This document shows positions 1 to 12,905 of a stretch of DNA of 64,000 bases, piece by piece. Every line of letters starts with the position of its first letter. The stretch's first letter is position 1. Source of the DNA: Nageia nagi (Eukaryota; Pinophyta); the NCBI GenBank assembly GCA_050084985.1, contig JBITNC010000001.1, forward strand, positions 65,534,001-65,598,000. Direction: 5' to 3'. A program made the translations under genes and the position numbers. The notes beneath the pieces are model-generated. The model made no database searches and was not told where the DNA came from. It saw only the letters and a program-made list of their open reading frames with translations.

Positions 1-7
1 TACCGAT

Positions 8-537
8 TGAAAGAATCAAGCTTACAAGACTAATTCCTAATTACCTAAGATTACTTGAAGAATATTTCAAATCCTTAAGCATTAAGAACACACACTCAAA
101 ATAATATTCATACAAGATAATACCAATATAAAGTGATTCCTCCAACCATGGAAGAACATCCACTAATCTAAGATCTTATTCCTTAATTAGCACTCTCTTA
201 CAATTCACTTTCTCACTTCTCATAACACCTAAACAACAGCATAACTTTGCTACAAACTTGAGTGAGCAATCTCAAGGAGAGGGCCTTCTATGTATAGACC
301 AAAATCTTCCCTTGAATCACCATATTAGTCATTGTACAATGTCATGACATGCATCACCCTTTTACCTAGGGGGCATGCGTATGAGATGAAGTGTAGGATA
401 CGTTATATTATCATATTTATAAATACATAAAAGGTATCTAAGGATACTTTTAAGTATTCATAAATTTGAATTATCATATTCAATATTTAGTGAATTACAT
501 TAAGAAACCTTACAATAATGCATTATACATTCCAACA
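8..537 (-). mobile_element. Family A copia-like LTR, minus strand, element body off the left edge
   Basis: Read on the minus strand it begins TGTTGGAATGTATAATGCAT at 537 and ends CTTTCA at 8. It aligns by eye along its length with the plus-strand LTRs at 18085, 50035 and 58236. Shared blocks are the start, a 'gcatgccccc...gggtaaaaggg' segment and a degenerate TATA (TATACATA, about 287-294) followed by 'gaaggccctctcc'. The few bases left of it (CGGTA on the minus strand) match the start of the initiator-Met-tRNA primer site seen next to the other copies, so this is a 5' LTR and the body lies to the left of the window. Confidence 0.8.
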
Positions 538-579
538 AAAGATCTCTCTTTTTCCAACTTAGGGAATTAAGAGAAACCC

Positions 580-960
580 TTGAGAAAAAAGAGAAGAAAA
601 TTCTCTGCAACTCCCCCCAAAGGTAAAGAAAAAATGTTAGATGCTTTCCATCATTGTTTAAGGAGGAAATCCAAGGACTCGATGAGGGAGGAGATTTTCT
701 ATAATTTGGTTGATTCAAGGGATGTATGTCACAAAAAGAAAAAAGAAAACAATTCCAACAAAGACCTCACTTGTAAGAAAGGAAAATAAAAGATGGAGGT
801 GGCTCCAAAGTAGAAAGAGACCCTATCATAGTTGGAAAATTTAGAGGCAATAATTAGTGCCCATGTAGGGATGATCAAGTTGGATATTGAATCCAATAGA
901 GAGATTACCAAGGCTTTCAAATCTCTAAAGATAAATCTCTTAGAAGTAGGTTCTAACTGA
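580..960 (+). pseudogene. Short decayed reading frame, unrecognised
   Basis: A lysine-rich frame runs 580-789, then continues past two stops with a plausible amphipathic helix (about 830-950, 'LENLEAIISAHVGMIKLDIE'). I do not recognise it. It could be a mobile-element remnant or chance. It starts about 40 bases beyond the LTR at 8-537. Weak evidence. Confidence 0.2.
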
Positions 961-1061
961 GGGGTCCAAGGTTTGAGGTTGCTGATTTTGAATTACCTTT
1001 TTCTTTTGGAGTTGATTCCAAATCTCTTAAGTTTAGCTTTTTTTCGGGAGTTGATCTCATC

Positions 1062-1092
1062 TTATATTATATATATATATATATATATATAT
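1062..1092. repeat. (TA)n microsatellite
   Basis: An almost pure alternating TA run of about 30 bases. It makes the apparent Tyr-Ile repeat in any translation of this stretch. Confidence 0.9.
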
Positions 1093-2608
1093 TGGTTTAG
1101 TTTCTTTTTCAATTATAATGACTATTACTTATGTTTAGTAATTTTGTTATACTTAGGCCTAAATACTTCCATAAAAATGTAAAGGTTGAGGGTTTTCCTC
1201 AAAATTCCAATTCTCAATTGGTATCAAGAAAATGAAAAATAATCAAAAGTTTTAGATTTTTAAAATTACTAATTCAATTTATTTGATGAGGAACATGTGA
1301 AACATTCATAAGTTTAGAAAGATTTAATAATTTAATAAATATAATCTTCACTAGTTATTTTGTATATTTCATCTCGTAAAATATAAAGAATTTTTAAATA
1401 TATTTAACTTTAAAATAAAAAATGACACATTTAAATCAAGGAATACTTAAATGATACCAGATTGATTATTTATGAAAGCATAAAAAATCATTTATTATGC
1501 CTGTATAGTAATAAAGAGGTGGTTGAGAGCTCATGGGTTGCTTACTCACAATTACAATATTTTTACAAAAAAATTGTTGAAATTATTATATAATTTTTTT
1601 AATATTTAATTTTTATTTTGTGATATTTTTTGTTGGGTATGTTTCATCCTTCATAAAGGAAATATTATGTACAACTACATTTTGGTGCAAGTGCGAAACA
1701 AAGATCCTTTACTACTCCACATGAGACAAAATTTGATATGGAGATTCTACACATTCATACCTTTCCAACGATCTGAAGAACACATAAAATAGAGCTCTAG
1801 GTAAAATGTTATGGCTTCTACAAGTTGACTATTTTTATAAAGATTGCACCTACGTTTTCCAAGGGTAGAGTTGGATAAAATGTAATGGGTGGTTTTAGCC
1901 CATGGTTTTATGCTCATTGTATTGTAATACTACTATGTGGTATTTGGATGGATTTATCTTATCAATATGGTAGTGTAATATGCATCAAGTATCTTTTAGA
2001 TCAATGCTTTTCCCCAGGGTTAGGCATGGAAGAGCATGATGGAGTATTCTAGAATAATCTTTGAATAATCTTGAAAGGTTTCCATGGAGGTATTCTTGTA
2101 ATGCATTCCTCCATAGAGAACATAAGAAGAATTGTTTGTAATCATGGTGGAGTGATTATGTTGTGGGTGAAGAAGAAACCATGTTTGAAAGCCTGCTGGA
2201 AGATGGAGAGAGGGTGTTGCAGTAAGATTGTTGTTTTATTCTTCATTCATGTATTTGTTATTGCTAGAATAATAGAATTATTGTGCTAATGCTTCTATGA
2301 GGATACAACTCAAGAATTTTGAATGAACCTCATTAAATTTGATGTTCTTCTTTTGTCTACATGCTTTATTTTTTTTGTTAATTAATTTACTTCACGTAAA
2401 TCAGAATGCTAAATCTCAATATTTTTTGTAAATAATATATTTTTTTTAATATTTATTAATCTTTATTTATAAATATATTTTAACTTATTTCCATTTATTA
2501 ATATTTATATAATATATAAAAAGTATTCATCGAATTATAATTATAATTATAATTTATGAACATTAATATCTTAAAGATATACAGCTACGAAACATTAAGA
2601 TAACCAAC
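1093..2608. other. AT-rich intergenic DNA
   Basis: No reading frame or RNA gene can be supported. The part from about 1630 to 2290 is less AT-rich than its surroundings and starts TGTTGGG, which could be a solo LTR, but no partner, primer site or target duplication is visible. 2400-2600 is low-complexity A/T. Confidence 0.5.
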
Positions 2609-2614
2609 TTTATT
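2609..2614 (-). terminator. Candidate polyadenylation signal of the LRR gene
   Basis: AATAAA on the minus strand about 180 bases after the stop codon of the LRR receptor-like gene. The position is plausible, but the motif is common in AT-rich DNA. Confidence 0.25.
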
Positions 2615-2793
2615 GATAAAAAGCAAAACGTAATCAACTTTATAAACTACAAATACTATTTTGCTCCTAGGTACTTTTTGAGTTCACATAAAAATAAAAT
2701 GCTAAACTTCTACAACCATTGATTACATAGGATGATAACAACTTTCCAAACTACAAAATACTATTAAATAAGAGTTTCCTTCTATTTTGGAGC

Positions 2794-5715
2794 TCACACA
2801 AAAAAGAAAATACTACGTAGTGTCCGACAACCAGTTTCTAAACTACAAAATATTACTCTTTTAACTTTGTGAGCTCGCAGACAATGAAAAAAACCAGTGT
2901 TCGTTCTGGCGACACCAATTCGGCGTCGGACTTCTGAGCCCATCACCATATTCCTCATTCTGCCCCATCCAAAAATGATACTGATTGTCACAACAATTCC
3001 AATCACAAATCCCATTGCAAGACCAATCACTGAGATATTTTCATCCACACTCCTCCACAGTGACCATGTGGACTCCTCTACACGATCAGGTTTTGTTGGT
3101 TTGTCGCTGTTTTGGTTGCATTTTGGTAAAGGACGTCCGCATAGACCCTCATTGTCCCTGAATGACCTCTCGAAGAACGTCCAAAATTGAGGTCCAGTGG
3201 GTATGGGTCCAGAAAGCCTGTTTGACGAAACGTCCAGAGACGCCAACTTGAACAGGTTGGAAAGCTCCTCGGGAATGCGGCCTCTCAGCTTGTTGTGAGA
3301 CAAGTCCAACTGCTCCAGAGTTGATATCCTTCCAATGGATGGCGGTATCTTCCCTTCTAGTCCATTTCTAGACAGATTTAGTAAGCGCAGGCTACTCAGG
3401 CTCCCTATGCTTGCCGGTACTTCACCTGTGAGATTGTTGCTCGACAAGTCAAGGATGGTGTTTGCCGCCAGTACATAGTCGATGGTGTATTCCTGACCTT
3501 TGATTACAACCATCATATCTTCGTAGAGGGTATTGCCACTCAGTTGGGGATCTCCAAGGATTCCAAACCCAGAAAGACGCTGGAGTTGATCGGGTATTCT
3601 TCCCTGTAATCTATTGTTGGACAAATCCAGAACTTGTAGGTTGGTGAGGTTGGTAATCCATGGAGGAATACTGCCTTGAATCATATTATAGCCTAAACTT
3701 AAAACTCTCAACTCCTTAAATTTGCCAAGTAAGGAGAAAGCTCATCAGTCAATCTATTCCTTCTCAGATCCAGAAGGCGGATCTGCGTACAGTTGGAGAG
3801 GGATGGAGGCAGAGTCCCAGACAAATGATTAGAGTGTGCAGAAAGAACCTCCAGAGAAGAGGAAAATATTATATCTCTGAGACCTCCATTGAATGAATTG
3901 TTGGACAGCTTCAGCTTCTTTAGAGATGTAAAGTTGCTCAGTGAAGCTGGAATTCTGCCTGATAGAAGATTATCTGTCAGTAACAAATCTTTCATGGACT
4001 TACTGTTGCCTAGCGATTCTGGAATCTTTCCGTGGAGCATGTTTTGGGACAAAACTAATTGTGTCAGGGCAGTGCATTTACCAATATCCTCAGGAATGCT
4101 TGTTACCTGAGATGTCCAAATGCTGCAACGAGGCCAGACCGCCTATGGTTTGAGGAATATTTCCAGAGATATTATTGCTGAAGAGCAGAAGCAGAGTAAG
4201 ATTTTTGAGTTTACCAATACTGTTTGGTATTGGCTCGCTGAATCTGTTCGAATGCAAAGCCAAGCTCTGCATATTATGGAGATTAGCTATGTCCTGAGGA
4301 ATCGTACCTCTCATATTGTTAGTATCAAGATAAAGTTTTTCAATCTTGGTCAAGTTAGCTATACTTTCGGGTATGGTACCCGTCAGCCTATTTGTGCCAA
4401 AATTCAAAAAGGTAAGCTCTGTCATCTTTCCAATATCCTTAGGAATGGTTCCACTGAATGAATTTGCTCCAAGATCTAGGTGGCTAAGCTGGGTCAAATT
4501 CATGAAGATCGCAATTGAGAGTGTCTCTTCAAAACTATTGACGCATACAGAAAAAGTGGAAATGGGAAGGCTAGACATACTGCTAGGCAGCGGCCCATTA
4601 AGTTTGTTCATTGCTAAGTCCAGCCAATCAAGATTGCTACAATTACCTAGTTCAGCAGGAACAGTTCCTGTAAGATTCCCCGGACCAAAGAGGGATAATT
4701 CAAAAAGCTGTTTCAAATTTCCTAATTCCCGAGGTATTTTGCCATGCAATAAATTACCTCCGATAAATATTACTTGGAGGGAAGAACAATTACCTATCGC
4801 TGGAGGAATTTGGCTTTCTAACTTGCTGGTAGCTAGATCTAGTAACTCTAGTTTGTCAAGCCTTCCAAACTCAGGAGGGATTGAACCTGAGAGACTGTTT
4901 TGGCCCAGACTCAGTGTTACTAGAGAAGTGCAGTTGCTCAGAGAAGTGGGAATATTTCCAAACAGATCATTGTAAGACAAGCGGAGGTGCTCTAACTCTG
5001 GAAGTCGACCAAATTCTGGCGGTATGATCCCACTCAAGTTGTTGACTGAAAGTCTGATCCACTGAAGATGTTTGCAATCAGCCAGAGATTTGGGTATATG
5101 ACCAGTAAGTGAGTTATTTCTGAGGTCCAGCACCCTCAATGATTTTAGCTGTCCCAGCTGTGGTGGAATATTTCCTGTGAAATGATTGAGGGAGAGATTC
5201 AAAGTGCGCAGTAAGGAAAGATCTCCCAAGGAAGGAGAAATGGTACCTTGCAATTGGAGATCGGGGAGGATGATGGCAACCACTCTTTGAGTATGTTTTC
5301 TGCACCAAACACCGTTCCACGAGCACACCTCGTCCGAATTGTTTGCAGTCCAAGTGGAGAGTGCTTGCAGTGGATCGGACTTTAAGCCGTTTCGGAAGGA
5401 CAGGAGAGCTTCCATATCCCTCCTATCACCCGAACCGTCTTCTCCAAGCAGCTTACGCCCATTTGAGACCAAAAAACTTCGTCCCACTGAATGCCTATGC
5501 AAAAAGCTTTTCTCCCCAAAATATGTATGGTTAGCAATTTTGGCATCAGTGATTGCGAAAGCTAAGCTCAGCAACATCTTCATCATTATTGACACACCAC
5601 CCATTTCACTGCTCATCATTTCTAGATTTGAGAACATGCAAGAGGCCTCCAAATTTATAGGATGTCTGTAGATTGGACAAAACTGAAATAAATAATAATA
5701 TTTTTTTTTTTCCAT
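2794..5715 (-). pseudogene. LRR receptor-like protein (RLP), no kinase, two frame breaks
   Basis: Role known for the family: cell-surface LRR receptors without a kinase, sensing ligands at the plasma membrane with co-receptor kinases. Seen, in order: a hydrophobic signal segment at about residues 44-60; an LRR N-cap with the paired-Cys motif CSWNGVWC at 131-138; about 24 plant-type 24-residue LRRs (LxxLxLxxNxLxGxIP); a non-LRR island (about 3575-3470) containing YEDMMVVIKGQEY; four more LRRs; a C-cap with LCGRPLPKC; an acidic/Ser stretch; a membrane helix (about 3036-2965); and a basic tail of about 55 residues. An island before the last four repeats is the RLP/PSKR layout. It is intronless over about 2.9 kb. 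Two breaks occur: near 4100, where one LRR is short by a few residues and changes frame, and near 3712-3730, where one base appears missing in an A run. The first Met is at 5715, but the Met codons at 5637-5604 sit better before the signal segment. It may be a pseudogene, a recent null allele or sequencing error. Confidence 0.85.
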
Positions 5716-5746
5716 ACTTTTCGCAACTCAAGTTTCTCTTAATTAT

Positions 5747-5756
5747 CGTATAAACG
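5747..5756 (-). promoter_or_regulatory. Possible TATA-like site upstream of the LRR gene
   Basis: CGTTTATACG on the minus strand, about 35 bases upstream of the first Met and about 110-145 upstream of the internal Met cluster. If it is the TATA box, the internal start codons are more likely. Speculative. Confidence 0.2.
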
Positions 5757-8700
5757 GGGAAGACGTAGAAAGTAAGGTGGTGCAATAAATGAATAACAAA
5801 CTCTCTTTCTTTTGCGGGAGAAAAACAATGCCAAAAAGAGGTTATTTGTCCGTCGTCTGTACGCCATCACGCGATCCAACGACGGAAAACTCTTGTCTTG
5901 CCATCCGACGTGCAATATCGAACTGTTGAACGTGTGAAAGGGTTCGGAGAGGATGGATGAGCTGTCAATCGTCTCTCCGTTTGCCATTATTTCTTCACAC
6001 TCAGAGTGAGATAAAACATTTCTAATTGGAGTAAAACTGGCAATTGCGATGGGTATATGGAAAATTAATTGTAGAGGGTGAGGTGAGGTGGGCTGTTTTT
6101 CCTGGTTGTTGCGGTAATGGAGCATTTTGATAATTTGTATAATTAGTTAATGATCAAGGTCAAAACATTTGATTTGTAAATTTGGTTAATTTAAATTGAT
6201 AATATATTATTTAGTATTTTATATTTTTTAAGGTATATGAAGAATATAAATATTATTTATGGTATTTGATATTGGAAAAATGAAAAGTATAAAGTATTTA
6301 AAAATAAATTAATAAAATGTAAATTTATATGAAAATTCTACAAAAATATAGACTTAAAAAAAAAAATGTTTTAAGATTATAAATGTAAGAAGAAGTTATC
6401 AATTTTAAAGGTTTAAAATACAATGCTACTTTGTAAGAATAATAACTTTTATTTTTTCTAATTATAACAATAAATAAGAGGAAGATGCTTTTTTTTAGTG
6501 AAAAAACATAGTATGTCACACTTAAAGTACAATGCATTCAATTATATATTCAATTCAAATCCAAAATATCCATTGATAGAAAGATTAAATATCCAAAATG
6601 TCAAAAGGTTTTACAAATATCTTCTCATAGATGACCAACAGTTTATATATTAAAAACTATAAATCTTCATGGAATGACAAATATTTACATCATCATCGTA
6701 TATGGTAACCTACAAAAAGTATAAAATTATGATAACTTTAGTATACGTAAGAAAATAATATAATTACATGAAATCAAGTAACATATTTAAAAAATGAATT
6801 GTGACCTATTAATATAATTATCACATGGTTCTCTCTTAAATCTAAATACGTTTTTTAAGTGCTCTTCAAATTTTTTAGGAACTCCTTGAACTTGACAAAG
6901 TCTAGAAATAGTTTTTCTAATACACCATACCAAAAAACATATCAACTACTTTTTCATAGAATTCTTGAGCCTTTATGATTTTTTATTTCATGTAGTATTT
7001 TGCATAGAGCATCTATGGATGTGAAGTCATAAACTTGTCATTCTCCTCCATGTGGATATAATTGGAAATCTAGTATGAGTATGACATATGTTAACCAAGA
7101 AAAAGGAAAATAAATAATTTAAACTACAGTAGAACATAATAAAGTAATAATCTATTTTTGTATATAAACCACGATAAAAGATATTTGCATAATTAAATAG
7201 CATTTAAGTAGTATTTATTATGTTTGTTGATTGCTAAATATTATCCATTATAAATTTGATTGAAAATTTGATACTAACAAGTCTCAATAAAATACAATTT
7301 GGTAAAATTGAAAATCATTGTCAATGATTTCTTTTGAATTTTGAATTAATTGTAGAATAACATAAATTAAATATTATTTAATTAGTTAATTAATCAATAT
7401 TTGATATATTAATAATTCAACCAAATAACATTTTTAAAGTAATAGCTAATATGTTTCTTGATTGGTAAATATTATGCATTATAAATATTATTGAGAATAT
7501 GATACACATGTTCGTATAATAGAATTTGAAAACTTTTAAATTTAATGCAAATTTGGAATTACAAACACTTCAATTTTTTTCATATGTTTTAGAAATGATT
7601 TATAAGGGAAAAAATAAACATTCAATAAATATTGAAACAAACCTAGATTGGCTAAAAATTTATTTGAGAACTTTGTGTGGCCACATTTGATAGTGAAATC
7701 AAACGTTCCTCTTCTTTTTTGTGACTTTTGACATACGAGATAAGTTACATGTGTGCATATCTTTGGAATGTGAATGCAAGGTGTATGCAAAGCGAGGATA
7801 GTCCATAAACTTTTGAAATAGTTTTGAAAGTAAGCTCTTGATTATGAGTGTTGTCGATGTCAATTGTTACCCTTTCATGTGTAGGCCTTGTGATTTGTGT
7901 ATTGTTAAGTTAAGGTCCATGCCATTTTGAGTGAGATTTGACATCATTGACCATATTTTAAAGGGATTATAGGGATATATTTTGATCCCAAACTGACCCT
8001 ATGTAAAGCTTAAATTGAACAACAATAAATAAGGGAAGTTGAGGTAGCTTTTTGATAACCTTATAAATAATTGATCTGACTTGTCCAAGTGCACCATTGA
8101 TAAGCCCTATTTCTACCAATACATTTAAACATAACATAACCTTGTGGTCAATACAAAAGAGTAAATATGAAGTTGTTCTTCATTTAGATTTGAGAATGTT
8201 GAGCCTCATAGTTTCTTTGTAATAGATATGGAGATAGACCTTATTTCTAATCCAACATGCAAGCCTCAACTTGTAAGTGAAAGGTCAAGGGAGGTAAGTA
8301 GTATGGTACTTAAAAGTAAACTCTTAAGGCCTCTGGCATACCCCTCAACCCAAAATCCTCTTCAATACAAAATGAGTTATTATGTAGTGAAACCATTTTA
8401 TTTGTTGTAAAAAGATGCATAAAAAAAAGGTAGAACATTTTATAAGGTTCAGCTTGAATCTTATATGTAATATTAGAGCTTCCCAATATATAGTTATAGG
8501 TTCTGCATTTTGCTAATTTGATAAAAGTCCATAGAAAATAATTTTTGGAAGATCCTCACGACTTTGATAAAAAAAATTGTTCAATATTATAAATGTTGTA
8601 AAGTTACACCATAGTGTCCCACCATAGAAGGTTGAAACCTAAATAGGGATTTCCATTGCAAATGGTAACTAGGTTAGGTCATCAAAAAATATCACTAATC

Positions 8701-11399
8701 AACCTCCAAATAGTTATTGGTTATGCATGGGTAATACTTCATCTAATCTCATGTATAAGTATTTTTGTAATTTTGGACTGATAAAACTCATCTCCTCAAT
8801 AATAACATATTGAATGAACTACATTTCTTCTTGTAAGGTTGTAAGTGTTTGTCCATGTAAGATGGTAATTTATTTAATGGTTATTTGATGTAAAGAATAA
8901 AATGTTGAGATACTATTTTGAACATTGCAACACCTATTGTTACAAGAAGTAGAAATGAGGATTACAAGCATTTAAAACTAAAATATGTAGTAAATACCTA
9001 ATGCTTATTATTAGATGTGAATTTCTAGTTCCTTGAATAATTATTTTGAAAGTTTCTTACCAATTATTAGCAAATAAGTGTGATAAAACTATATCAAAGT
9101 ATTTTGTATTCAATACACAACCCATTAAAGCTATTTAGAATAGGAATGGATGACACTTGAAATGTATGGCAATTATAGTCTATGAACATAGAAACCATCA
9201 TTTGTTGTTATGGAATAAATTGAGGAGTTCCCCAATCATGGTTAATGTCCATGTCATATTGACCAAGCATATCCAATTTATCTATTTGTAAAGGAAGGAC
9301 TAGGTGTATATATGATAAGAATTTCCATTTTCTTTACTTCTTTTTTTACAAATTCATTCCCTCAATGAAGGGTGTGTTGGCTTTAGCTTATTCATATGAT
9401 TTTATTATTGCATAAAGTACATACTATAGATGGTAATAATATTGAATCCTCTTCTGTTGCACCATAATTTCATCTGTTGATGTTCTAATTTTATTTTGTA
9501 CACTACAAAATATCTATATAAAAGTAGTTTAGTTTAAAAAATTCATTAAAATACTTGTAATATTTTGTAGGGATGTTTATGAATCTCAGGAAGACTCAAA
9601 TATCTATTCTTTATAAAGCATTCTTTCCATCATATTAACTTTTTAGAAACTTTGAATATCCATTTTTTATCCACTTTAATAAATGATATTATTGTCATAT
9701 GTATGGTTTATGCCATGTAAGTATCAATGAAGCTTATGGATGTAGATGTGTACGGAGGTAAGATTGGAAGATATTGAAAGATTTTTTTAGTTTACATTTA
9801 AATAAATAAATATTTGACTACATAGGGATAGTGGTAGTTTAAGTAAAAGGTGGAAAGTTTCTTAGGTAGAAATACATTTGACAAGGCTATTAACAAGCAT
9901 TTTCCAAAAAGCAAATGGGGTTGGTCATTTAGGTTCATAAATAGTGGAGATACAAGAAAGAATTACATGATATGTTTTAAACTTATTTTATATCATTGCT
10001 ACATATTTTGCAATAGATTTAAGACCTACATCAATTGATAAAATATGATTCTTTAATCTACATTGGATCTCTAAATAAAAAGAATTGTTACAATATGAAT
10101 ATTCAAGCAATTATCATTATAAGTAAAGGTGTGATTGGGTTGTTCATTCTCATCAATTACAAGACTTGATATTGTAAAGTACAATGAGATTTATATCAAT
10201 ATTCAAAAGATGATTTCTTTCTATGCATACATATTTGCAAGTTATATGTTGTACTGCATTGAACATAATCGATTAACATAATCATTCTTTTAGTTTACAT
10301 ATAAGGGTTATCAAAAATAGATCAAGGAAAAGTTTAGTTTTGTAGCAAAAGGAGTTGTAGGTTCCAAGTGGATATATATCTATCAATGTATTGTAGTAGA
10401 TTTTATAATGATTGAAGGTTATTCCATTCTAGTTTGGAAATATTAGATGTTTCTTTCAACCAAAGGAAACCATGGATATGAGCTAAGTATCTATTTTTCC
10501 ATTCATATGTAAAAATAGAGATAATTAACCAATAGGTAAAAAGATATGCAATAAAAATAAGAATATATGAGTAATATTATATATGTACTAGTAGTCATTT
10601 GCATCAAAGATATTTTTTAGTACTTCTTCACATAATGCAATAAAATGATGGTGCATGTACAACACAATGAGATGTGAATTTTGAATTATATTTTGTACCC
10701 TCCACTTGCAAGAGGCTTAAGGATTTATGGGTGTAGTAAACAACATGATACCATACAAGTGTGATAATTTTATATCAACTACACTTAGGGTTAAAAATAA
10801 CTTAAGGAGACCAATCTAAATGACCATGTCTAATAACCCCCCTCTATGAAGGTTCTAAAATGGTAATGTACCTGGAATAGATTAACCAAAACGTGTTACA
10901 TGGTTGGAAATCTTTTCATGAATCATGTATTTAAATATTTATCGAAGGTCATGAACTATTATTGGTAGATAATCATCGATTTGGTTTTGAAAAAACATAG
11001 ATGTTATAGATTGACTTCAATGTTAACTATGAAGTATCAAAATCATGGGTGCTGGGAAAAAATTTCATAACATAACTTAGAAGGTGGATAGTATATTCAT
11101 ATAGCTTAACTTAATTCATATTTTATTATTTAAATAGCATTGTGTCTTTTAGAAATAAAGTAGAAATACCAATACAAATAATCCTTTAGTGGTGTATTCA
11201 TTAATGGCATACAAAGAAATGGGAAACCATTCAATAACAAGAGTTGGACGTTCTTATCCTAATTGCAATAAAGATCACAAATCTTCAACTTTTATATATA
11301 CAGGTGGGAGCTTTTTCATAAAAGAGGTGGTGCTATGCAATCTCTCTTGTAATGAATCATCATTTGCAATACTTATTTCCATTAAATTTATATCAATAG
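5757..11399. other. Long AT-rich intergenic region without recognised genes
   Basis: Only short frames are open (for example 5739-6125 minus, 6325-6537 minus, 9850-10038 plus). None has a recognisable domain or protein-like continuation in neighbouring frames. 5760-6120 is less AT-rich and is probably the 5' flank of the LRR gene. The rest is low-complexity A/T, likely very old decayed repeats. Confidence 0.5.
7200..7515. repeat. Diverged local duplication
   Basis: The stretch at about 7200-7280 (containing 'ttgattgctaaatattat' and 'cattataaat') recurs in diverged form at about 7431-7510 ('ttgattggtaaatattat'). The spacing is about 230 bases. No function is apparent. Confidence 0.45.
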
Positions 11400-12905
11400 G
11401 TTAAGGATTTAGAGTTGTTGTATATCTTAGGTCTCCAAGTAAGCCAAACCAGATCTTCCTTGAGTAGGATTAGCGAAGGCATTAGTGGTATACTGAATCT
11501 TCTTCATTCATACAGAGGGGGAACCTGTTGGGAATAATCATTCCTTATTTACAAAGGTTGTCCTAAGTTACAATATTTTTCTAAAAGATCAACCATAAAA
11601 AATACTCTATTTTTGGTGTGACTCCTTTTATCCATACTTTTCTTATTAGGAATGGCTTAGGGTAGTTGGAATAAGGGTTCCATATCTAGATTTTACTAAA
11701 TAATTACCATCCTTATCTAATTTCTAGATTGGATGGTCCTTAAGTCCCTCCCTTGAGGCTTTGATCTATTTTAAGAGGATATCGATCATTTGGGCTTATG
11801 GCATTAAAGTTGGGTTATTTGGGTGGATGTGGTACCAAACACTTTGGCCATTCTCCACACATGAGTAGGATGTCACATATCTATTGATTAAGTTGAAGCC
11901 ATAGCAAGCTAATTCTAGCATTTCATTTTCATTTTTAATATGTGTCATTACCTTTCCATTTTTCATCCTGAAAGTTTATGGTTTAATCATCTCCAATTCA
12001 CCAATTAATATTTACTTCAATCATCGATATAACCTGCACCAATCCTTTTTATATGGAAAACCCATTTGTTATTAGGTTACTCTTTAGAAATTTGGTTCCC
12101 CTCATAGGTACTTCTCTTTACAGATGTGAACCCATCATTTTTCATTCTCATTGCTAGTCTTCCATGCCAATTTTCCCTGAAGAGCCATGTTGAAGTCCCC
12201 AAGGCTTTTCATCTCAAGCCCATCTTCCTTAGCTCAAAGAACTTGTCCCAGCTAACGAATTTCATTACCCTTTTCTCCTTTGTACTAAACTAAATAAAAT
12301 TATCACAAATTTGATCTATTTTTTCACACAAGCTAGCTGGGATCTTAAACACTAATGAAGAATATATCGATATACTTTAGAGGATATTCTTGACTAGGAG
12401 GCACTTCCTGGATATACTCAATATTAGTCCTTTCCATCCTTCTAGTTTTCTTTGTAAATATTCCAAGAGCCTATTCCAAAGGGAGTCTTTAGACATTCCA
12501 ATGAACATTGGTATATCTAGATAAATATTGCGTAGTTCATCAATCTTACATTAAAAGATTTTTGCTATCTTCTAATGTCTTATGATAGGGGGGTGTATAA
12601 GGAATAATTTACTTTTCTCGAATTTCACCTTCTGCTTCAAAGCTACCTCATAGGCTTTTAGGATTTGGAGGAAGTTCTTAGCTTCAACTACTAAAGCTTT
12701 GCCCATGATAATTGTGTTATCCATAAATTGACCATGAGTTACCATAGCAGAAGATGATGAGGGATTTAAACCTTTTATGCTCTTTATTGACCACACATAC
12801 CCTACCTTTCTTCCTAGTGCCTCAATTGTTATTTAATAAACAAGTAGGGGGAAATAGGATCCCCTTGCCTTAGTCCTCTTTGAGACTGAAAGAAACTGGC
12901 TACTT
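11400..12905 (-). mobile_element. LINE (non-LTR retrotransposon) relic, RT C-terminal half
   Basis: Read on the minus strand: RGLRQGDPISPYLF at about 12880-12842 is the conserved RT motif before the catalytic site. FMDN at about 12727-12716 replaces the catalytic F-[AV/M]-D-D, so one Asp is changed to Asn. Next comes a thumb-like region, and finally a Cys-containing zinc-binding RT tail (zf-RVT-like, 'GMIIPN..PLCMNEEDS') near 11555-11490. Frames are broken by many stops and indels. It aligns with the second LINE copy at 44400-44977 plus 49205-50034. The left (3') end is approximate. The right edge near 12905 is an abrupt truncation that falls inside the first copy of the tandem unit starting at 12867. 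It is dead. Confidence 0.8.

Noticed and set aside
1630-2330. Solo LTR
   Set aside because: Starts TGTTGGG and has LTR-like density, but no defined end, partner, or target duplication can be shown.
3889-5671. Plus-strand open frames across the LRR gene
   Set aside because: Antisense shadows produced by the periodic LRR codons.
5739-6125. 128-codon minus-strand open frame upstream of the LRR gene
   Set aside because: No domain, no similarity to the downstream protein, and it ends in the likely promoter region; probably chance.
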